Assembly (NCBI GenBank): GCA_018817995.1
Contig: JAHISW010000067.1
Span: 1-8,853, forward strand
Reading direction: 5' to 3'
Length of the DNA stretch: 8,853 nt
From: Patescibacteria group bacterium
GTDB lineage: Bacteria; Patescibacteriota; Minisyncoccia; JAHISW01; Tagabacteraceae
Under the pieces are notes generated by a model, which made no database searches, had not been told where the DNA came from, and saw only the letters and a program-made list of their open reading frames with translations. A program made the translations under genes and the position numbers. Shown one piece after another: positions 1 to 4,049 of the stretch (positions are counted from its first letter, which is position 1; every line of letters starts with the position of its first letter).

Positions 1-864
1 AAAAGAATTTCCCAGTCCTTCCGAAAGTGACGCGCGAACAAAAATATCCGCGGTTGCCAAATAGGATGGGATTTCTTTTTGGTCAATATAACCTAGTAGA
101 GAAACTTTTTCCTCAATTTTGAGATTTGAGATTTGAGATTTGAGATTTTTGTGTGCTGGTCCTTCTCCGAGAATTAATGTTTTTATTTTATATCCTTCGT
201 CAATTAAAATTTTCGTGGCATCTATTAAATCTTCAATTCCGTTTTTTGGAACAAGCCGCGAGGTGGTGATTAAAACAGTTTCGCTATTATTTTTGTTTCT
301 TGTTTCTTGTTTCTTGTATCTTTCTATGTCAACTCCATTGGGGATTACTTCAATAGGACAGCTTGCGCGCATCTCTTTTGCCCAGTTAGCGAGGTAATTG
401 CTGATACATTGTATGTAATTTGCTTTGGTGAAAATTTTTTTAAAAAATGGTTTTACGAATGGCCAAATTATTCCGGCGCGTTGTTTGATGTATTCAAAAG
501 GATCGCCTTCTTGGAGCGTTAGGAGAAACTTAATTTTTGGGAAATTTAATTTGAAAAATAATGTAGCGAATCCTGCGCGGTTTGCCATAATTGACCACGC
601 AATATCATAATTATTTTTTTTGTGAAGTTCGCGTGCTTTTAGGTAGGCGATGAAAGGGAAGAGAAGTTTCGGAGTTTTAATTCTGTGTATATTTATATTT
701 CCAATTTTTTCTTTTGGTAGAGAATTTTTGTTGAATTGTTTTGTTACCATGTGAAATTCGGCATCGGGTATTCGGTCCGTTATTTCTTTTACGGCAATTT
801 CCGCCCCGCCCCAGAGAGGGTCGTAGGCGAGAGAGAATATAAGTATTTTTAGTTTTTTGTTCAT
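1..864 (-). CDS. Glycosyltransferase family 4 (GT-B fold), 3' end beyond the window
   Basis: The reading frame is open from ATG 862-864 to base 1, giving 288 residues without a stop. The N-terminus (MNKKLKILIFSLAYDPLWGG, then AE) has the first Rossmann strand and Gly-rich loop of GT4 enzymes. Further on come 'PNGVD' and the domain-2 opening 'TTSRLVPKNGIEDLIDA', then 'ILGEGP' and 'LLGYID..EIPSYLATADIFV'. The protein is cut at 'SEGLGNSF', inside the nucleotide-sugar-binding region. The family moves a sugar from an activated donor to an acceptor, typically for surface polysaccharide or glycolipid; donor and acceptor cannot be read here. Two heptanucleotide repeat tracts fall inside the gene. The start lies 5 nt downstream of a tRNA gene on the same strand. 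The fold assignment is secure; the substrate is unknown. Confidence 0.92.
   Translation of the reverse strand, partial: MNKKLKILIFSLAYDPLWGGAEIAVKEITDRIPDAEFHMVTKQFNKNSLPKEKIGNINIHRIKTPKLLFPFIAYLKARELHKKNNYDIAWSIMANRAGFATLFFKLNFPKIKFLLTLQEGDPFEYIKQRAGIIWPFVKPFFKKIFTKANYIQCISNYLANWAKEMRASCPIEVIPNGVDIERYKKQETRNKNNSETVLITTSRLVPKNGIEDLIDATKILIDEGYKIKTLILGEGPAHKNLKSQISNLKIEEKVSLLGYIDQKEIPSYLATADIFVRASLSEGLGNSF
121..148 (-). repeat. Four perfect tandem copies of a 7-bp unit (GAGATTT)
   Basis: The units are at 121-127, 128-134, 135-141 and 142-148 with no mismatch. On the coding strand the unit is AAATCTC. Because 7 is not a multiple of 3, the tract cycles through all frames and encodes a run around 'LKSQISNL' in the glycosyltransferase, in the loop after 'LGEGP'. 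A change of one unit would shift the frame; a change of three would add or remove 7 residues. Confidence 0.9.
295..315 (-). repeat. Three perfect tandem copies of a 7-bp unit (GTTTCTT)
   Basis: The units are at 295-301, 302-308 and 309-315, with partial units on both sides. On the coding strand the unit is AAGAAAC, encoding 'KKQETRNK' in the glycosyltransferase just before the 'TTSRLVP' start of the second Rossmann domain. This is the interdomain linker, where inserted residues should be tolerated. Confidence 0.85.
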
Positions 865-869
865 GTGTA

Positions 870-941
870 TGCCCTCACGAGGAATTGAACCTCGATCGCG
901 GGTTCCGCAAACCCGTACTCTATCCATTGAGCTATGAGGGC
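870..941 (-). tRNA. tRNA-Arg, anticodon GCG
   Basis: The minus strand folds into a full cloverleaf. The acceptor pairs GCCCTCA (935-941) with TGAGGGC (871-877). The D arm is GCTC/GAGT with loop AATGGATA. The anticodon stem CGGGT/ACCCG closes the 7-nt loop TTGCGGA, giving anticodon GCG, which reads CGC and CGU codons. The T arm is CGAGG/CCTCG with loop TTCAATT. The variable loop is a short 4 nt. The discriminator is A (base 870), and an A follows the GG of the D loop, matching the arginine identity elements A20 and A73. No CCA is encoded, so it must be added after transcription. An AT-rich TATATATT stretch at about 950-957 could supply a -10 element. Confidence 0.95.
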
Positions 942-960
942 TCCCGGAAATATATATTTT

Positions 961-1428
961 TTAGAACCCCAACCAGTCGGCAATCGTTTCAATGAGGCTT
1001 TCTTCTATTTCTTCCTCCTTGAGAACCCTTGCTAATTTTTTTCTTATCAAGTTGGGATCGGTGTTGTCCAAGGGTATCTTGATTAGCCCGACGAATTTCT
1101 TTTTGGATTTAACAATGAGCTCTTTTTTTCTGGGAGGATTGTAATTTATCCAAAATGATTCCAGTTCTTTATATAGATAAACTTGTTTTTCAATTTCTAT
1201 GCCCTTCGCGCTAATTGCAAAATTTATTTTTTGCGGTTTTTTTGTTCCCAAAACGGCCACAACAAAAGCGGCTATAATTACGAATACCGCAAAGAGAAAG
1301 TTGCGCATCAAAATTGCTATTATAACAACAAGCAACGCGCCACTTGCGACAAACCAAAACCAATCTGGCGTTTTGGGGCGATATTCATATTCGAGACAAG
1401 CCCACGCTAGTTTTATGTCTTTGTTCAT
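961..1428 (-). CDS. Small two-helix membrane protein with a cytoplasmic C-terminal domain
   Basis: The protein has 155 residues. The N-terminus (1-22) is hydrophilic with conserved-looking 'WACLEYEYRPKTPDWFW'. Two hydrophobic helices follow at about 23-41 and 44-61, with a short 'MRNF' turn between them, so both ends probably face the cytoplasm. Residues 65-155 form a compact alternating pattern (FAISAKGIEIE.., ELESFWINY, ELIVKSKKKF, GLIKIPL) ending in a helix. This resembles a small PH-like beta-barrel with a capping helix, as in several bacterial membrane-anchored PH-like families. No catalytic motif is visible and I do not recognise a named function. It diverges from the COG2403-like gene across a shared 19-bp promoter gap and lies 19 bp upstream of the tRNA. 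Confidence 0.8.
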   Translation of the reverse strand: MNKDIKLAWACLEYEYRPKTPDWFWFVASGALLVVIIAILMRNFLFAVFVIIAAFVVAVLGTKKPQKINFAISAKGIEIEKQVYLYKELESFWINYNPPRKKELIVKSKKKFVGLIKIPLDNTDPNLIRKKLARVLKEEEIEESLIETIADWLGF

Positions 1429-1447
1429 GCTATATTAAATATACAAT
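1429..1447. promoter_or_regulatory. Compact divergent promoter region with near-leaderless starts
   Basis: Only 19 bp separate the divergent ATG codons at 1428 (-) and 1448 (+). The gap holds the almost palindromic TATATTAAATATA (1431-1443), which offers a TATATT-like -10 hexamer on each strand. There is no room for a Shine-Dalgarno site. If these are the -10 elements, each transcript would begin within a few bases of its ATG. The -35 elements, if any, lie inside the opposite genes. Confidence 0.5.
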
Positions 1448-2746
1448 ATGAAGAAGACCAAAGCAATTATAATGGGCGCTGCGGGGAGGGATTTTCATAA
1501 TTTTAATGTTTATTTTAGAAATAATCCACGTTATCAGTTAGTTGCTTTTACCGCTTTTCAAATTCCCGGCATAGCTGGTAGAAGGTATAAAAATATCCCC
1601 ATATATCCGGAAGAAAAACTTTCTAAATTAATCAAAGACAACGATATCCGGGAAGTTTTTTTTGCATACAGTGATATTTCTTATAGCGACCTGATGCGCA
1701 AGGCGTCTGTTGTTTTGAGCGCGGGCGCCAGTTTCAGTTTTTTGGGAAGCGAGCAAACGATGATTAAATCCAAAAAACCTGTGATTGCCGTGACTGCGGT
1801 TAGGACCGGATGCGGGAAAAGTGTCGTGTCTCAAAAGATTGTTGATTATTTCTCTGAGAAAGGCCTTCGAGTTGGGGTAATAAGACATCCTATGCCCTAT
1901 GGCAATTTGAAGAAGCAAGTTTGTCAAAAATTTTCTTCTCTGGAAGATTTAGATAAACACAAATGCACCATAGAAGAAAGGGAAGAGTATGAACCGTATG
2001 TGGAAAAAGGAATAACGATTTATGCGGGCGTTGATTATGAAAAAGTATTGCGGTTGGCCGAGAAAAAAAACGACATTATTCTTTGGGACGGAGGAAACAA
2101 TGATACCCCTTTTTATAAACCGGATTTGTATATAACCCTTGCGGATGCGCGTCGTCCTTCGCACGAAGTTTCTTATTATCCGGGCGAGGTTAATTTCAGA
2201 AGCGCGAATGTTATTGTAATTGGAAAAATTGATAAAGAATCTCGAAAAAATGTAAAAACTATTTTAGAAAATGCCCAAAGATTAAATCCAAAAGCAAGGA
2301 TTATTCTAACGAAATTTACTTTGAAGGTAGATAAAGGGGAATTGATTAAGGGCAAGAAGGTTTTGGTTGTGGAAGATGGACCAAGTATGACTCACGGAGA
2401 GTTGTCTTATGGGGCGGGGTATAGGGCGGCTCAAAAATATAAAGCGAAAAAGATTATTGATCCTAGGCCTTATGCGCAAGGATCTTTAAAAGACATATTT
2501 GAAAAGTATACTCATATGGGTAAAATTTTGCCCGCGATGGGTTATAGCAAGAAACAAATTAAAGAACTTGAAGATACCATCAACAAAGCTGATTGCGACA
2601 GTGTTGTTTTGGCGACTCCGGCGAGAATTGAAAAGTTTATAAAAATAAACAAACCCTATGCTGTTGTCAGATATGGTTTTAAGGAATTGGGAAACAAGAA
2701 ACTTTTCGAAAAAACACTAAACAATTTTATTAATAATAATTTGTAA
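1448..2746 (+). CDS. COG2403-type GTPase, cyclic 2,3-diphosphoglycerate synthetase-like
   Basis: The protein has 432 residues. Residues 5-105 form a Rossmann-like domain opening with 'IIMGAAGRDFHNFN', a hallmark of COG2403. The P-loop region is 'VTAVRTGCGKSVVSQK' (115-130), with GKS at 123-125. The Walker B / family motif is 'IILWDGGNNDTPFYKPDLYI' (210-229), followed by 'DARRPSHEVSYYPGEVNFR'. A later 'VEDGPSMTHGELSYGAG' also looks like the family. The best-known relative makes cyclic 2,3-diphosphoglycerate from 2,3-diphosphoglycerate with ATP in methanogens. Most bacterial members are annotated only as predicted GTPases, so the reaction here is inferred. The usual first glycine of Walker A is valine (V118). 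The length fits the family. The 126-residue gene follows after 8 bp, probably co-transcribed. Confidence 0.85.
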   Translation: MKKTKAIIMGAAGRDFHNFNVYFRNNPRYQLVAFTAFQIPGIAGRRYKNIPIYPEEKLSKLIKDNDIREVFFAYSDISYSDLMRKASVVLSAGASFSFLGSEQTMIKSKKPVIAVTAVRTGCGKSVVSQKIVDYFSEKGLRVGVIRHPMPYGNLKKQVCQKFSSLEDLDKHKCTIEEREEYEPYVEKGITIYAGVDYEKVLRLAEKKNDIILWDGGNNDTPFYKPDLYITLADARRPSHEVSYYPGEVNFRSANVIVIGKIDKESRKNVKTILENAQRLNPKARIILTKFTLKVDKGELIKGKKVLVVEDGPSMTHGELSYGAGYRAAQKYKAKKIIDPRPYAQGSLKDIFEKYTHMGKILPAMGYSKKQIKELEDTINKADCDSVVLATPARIEKFIKINKPYAVVRYGFKELGNKKLFEKTLNNFINNNL

Positions 2747-2754
2747 TTAATTTT

Positions 2755-3135
2755 ATGCGAAAGAAAATCGTTTTAATAATTGGTATAGTTGTTGTTCTTT
2801 GCGCAGTGGTGTATGGGACACTCTACTATTTTTTACCTAAAATTGGTGACTTCTGCACAATGGATGTCAAACTTTGTCCCGATGGGTCTTATGTCGGCAG
2901 GACTCCTCCTTTTTGTAGATTTAAAGACTGTCCGGAAGTTATTGACCCAACCGCAGACCTGTCTGCCGACGAGGCAGGCTGGAAAACATACAGAAATGAA
3001 GAGTATGGGTCACTTGCTAAAAATGATAGTTACACCTTTGTGAGTGTTAGCTCAAGTTCGGGTCCATCTGATTTAGACCTAGACATTGCAAGCTCTGTAG
3101 ACCAAATCCTCTCCACGTTCAAATTTATAGATTAG
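2755..3135 (+). CDS. Short membrane-anchored protein with a Cys4 'CPDGSYVGRT' module, apparently internally shortened
   Basis: The protein has 126 residues. Residues 1-4 are basic and 5-26 form one membrane helix or uncleaved signal anchor, putting the rest outside. Residues 34-59 (C34, C41, C54, C59) hold the pattern 'C-x6-CPDGSYVGRT-x3-C-x4-CP', common in predicted Parcubacteria envelope proteins and probably disulfide-bonded. Residues 76-85 ('WKTYRNEEYG') match the opening of a domain that in relatives continues 'FEFKYP..' for roughly 100 residues and ends near 'DQILSTFKFI'. Here both ends are present but the middle is mostly missing, so the domain is probably deleted internally. Family comparison is from memory. 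It starts 8 bp after the preceding stop with no clear ribosome binding site. Confidence 0.7.
   Translation: MRKKIVLIIGIVVVLCAVVYGTLYYFLPKIGDFCTMDVKLCPDGSYVGRTPPFCRFKDCPEVIDPTADLSADEAGWKTYRNEEYGSLAKNDSYTFVSVSSSSGPSDLDLDIASSVDQILSTFKFID
2961..2979. repeat. GC-rich small inverted repeat inside the short membrane-protein gene
   Basis: The arms are GTCTGCC (2961-2967) and GGCAGGC (2973-2979), around a 5-nt loop and with one G-T pair. It is strikingly GC-rich for this gene and encodes the linker 'DLSADEAGW'. It resembles the 'TGCC..GGCA' small repeats scattered through many CPR genomes. A related 'TGCCTGCCTG' occurs at about 5532-5541 inside the AAA+ gene. Confidence 0.5.
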
Positions 3136-3155
3136 GCTAACTTATCCAAAAAGCT

Positions 3156-3190
3156 TAGAAGAACTATTTGTGCTTGAAATAGTTCTTTTA
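3156..3190 (+). terminator. Terminator-like hairpin after the 126-residue gene
   Basis: Arms AAGAACTATTT (3159-3169) and AAATAGTTCTT (3177-3187) are perfectly complementary around a 7-nt loop. Three more pairs (one G-T) extend the stem to 3156/3190. The T-run (TTCTTTTA) is part of the 3' arm instead of following it, so this is not a textbook intrinsic terminator. It lies 21 bp after the stop codon and one base before the first 29-bp palindrome. Confidence 0.45.
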
Positions 3191-3191
3191 G

Positions 3192-3220
3192 CAACTATCA
3201 ACATCCGATGTTGATAGTTG
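3192..3220 (+). repeat. 29-bp REP-like palindrome, copy 1 (variant A, forward)
   Basis: The arms are CAACTATCAACATC and GATGTTGATAGTTG around a single C at 3206, a perfect 14-bp inverted repeat. It lies 30 bp upstream of the transposase start. It is the exact reverse complement of copy 4 (6489-6517). The right arm contains TTGATA (3211-3216), a near-consensus -35 hexamer pointing at the transposase. Confidence 0.95.
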
Positions 3221-3236
3221 AGCATTTGTACTGTAC

Positions 3237-3242
3237 TATAAT
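3237..3242 (+). promoter_or_regulatory. Candidate -10 box of the transposase gene
   Basis: TATAAT is an exact consensus -10 ending 8 bp before the ATG at 3251, so transcription would start at or next to the start codon (leaderless). TTGATA in the palindrome arm lies 20 bp upstream. That is longer than the ideal 17 bp, so its use as a -35 is uncertain. Confidence 0.5.
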
Positions 3243-3250
3243 ATAAATAT

Positions 3251-3955
3251 ATGAATCCAAGTTTTGCAGAAGATAAAATATACCATATTTACAACCGTGG
3301 CACAGAAAAAAGAAAAATCTTTATGGAAGATAAAGACTATTTTCGTTTTGTTCATGATCTTTTTGAATTTAACGACAAAAATAATATCTCTAATATAAAC
3401 TATTATTTTGATCCAGAAACAATGACCGTGGAATATCGATACCTGAAAAATTCAAAAGCAGAGAGGAAACCAAGAAAATTACTTGTGGAAATATTAATGT
3501 TCACACTTATGCCAAATCATTTTCACTTATTATTAAAACAAAAGGCTGAAGATGGTGTGTCTAAGTTTATGCAAAAATTAGGCATGGGTTATGCGAAGTA
3601 TTTTAACAAGAAATATGAACGAACAGGGTCGTTGTTTCAAGGGAAATTTAAAGCAGTCGCGATAGAAGAACAGGCTCACTTTTTACATATTCTTCATTAT
3701 ATCCATACAAATCCGCTAGCTAACCTCAACTATCAACATCGGGTGTTGATAGTTGAGCAGGTGAAGTTTTTAGAAGATTATAGGTGGAGTAGCTTCCCTG
3801 ATTATACTGGAAAAAAGAATTTTCCCTCTGTGACACAAAGAGAATTTTTGCTAGATTTTTTTGGTGGAGAAAAAAAATATAAAGAAGAAACCAAAGACTG
3901 GCTAAAAAATAGAACCAAAAATCTAGCAAAAATTAAAGAAGTAGCTCTCGATTGA
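3251..3955 (+). CDS. REP-associated Y1 (HUH) transposase, IS200/IS605-like
   Basis: The protein has 234 residues. It opens with 'YHIYNRGTEKRKIF', the first strand of Y1 transposases. The metal-binding HUH motif is 'MPNHFHLLLK' (H90, H92). The catalytic tyrosine lies in 'GMGYAKYFNKKYERTGSLFQGKFKA', probably Y117 or Y114. The tail has 'ILHYIHTNPL' and 'FLEDYRWSSFPDY', as in the RAYT/Transposase_17 group. Such enzymes cut and rejoin single-stranded DNA at hairpins through a 5'-phosphotyrosine. Palindromes flank it 30 bp before the start and 10 bp after the stop. A third copy (3727-3755) lies in frame and encodes about residues 160-169 ('NYQHRVLIVE'), between the 'HTNPL' helix and 'FLEDYRWSS', an insertion unlike normal family sequence. 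The core motifs are intact, so activity is possible. Confidence 0.9.
   Translation: MNPSFAEDKIYHIYNRGTEKRKIFMEDKDYFRFVHDLFEFNDKNNISNINYYFDPETMTVEYRYLKNSKAERKPRKLLVEILMFTLMPNHFHLLLKQKAEDGVSKFMQKLGMGYAKYFNKKYERTGSLFQGKFKAVAIEEQAHFLHILHYIHTNPLANLNYQHRVLIVEQVKFLEDYRWSSFPDYTGKKNFPSVTQREFLLDFFGGEKKYKEETKDWLKNRTKNLAKIKEVALD
3727..3755 (-). repeat. 29-bp REP-like palindrome, copy 2 (variant B, inverted), inside the transposase gene
   Basis: The arms CAACTATCAACATC and GGTGTTGATAGTTG surround one G (3741). A single A-to-G transition makes one T-G pair. Two more flanking pairs extend the stem to 3725-3757. It is in frame and introduces no stop. It is the exact reverse complement of copy 3 (3966-3994). 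Confidence 0.95.
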
Positions 3956-3965
3956 TTATTAACTC

Positions 3966-3994
3966 CAACTATCAACACCCGATGTTGATAGTTG
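3966..3994 (+). repeat. 29-bp REP-like palindrome, copy 3 (variant B, forward)
   Basis: The arms CAACTATCAACACC and GATGTTGATAGTTG surround one C. The single mismatch is at the same base pair that varies in copy 2. Flanking CTC/GAG extends the stem to 3963-3997. It lies between the convergent ends of the transposase (3955) and AAA+ (4050) genes and could also act as a bidirectional transcript end, although no strong T-run follows. Confidence 0.95.
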
Positions 3995-4049
3995 GAGGAT
4001 TGGATCAGATTTCGGTGGTGGTTATTTTGAAATTTCGTCAACGGTTATT

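Noticed and set aside
140..610. Plus-strand open frames of 61-85 codons
   Set aside because: They are antisense shadows of the glycosyltransferase, whose minus-strand frame has continuous GT4 motifs.
2789..3043. 84-codon plus-strand frame containing 'CLPTRQAGK'
   Set aside because: It overlaps the 126-residue gene in another frame. The peptide is the out-of-frame reading of a GC-rich CPR small repeat, a common source of false proteins.
3192..3997. CRISPR-like array from regularly recurring palindromes
   Set aside because: Spacing between copies is irregular (about 500, 200 and 2500 bp), one copy is inside a gene, and no cas gene is present.
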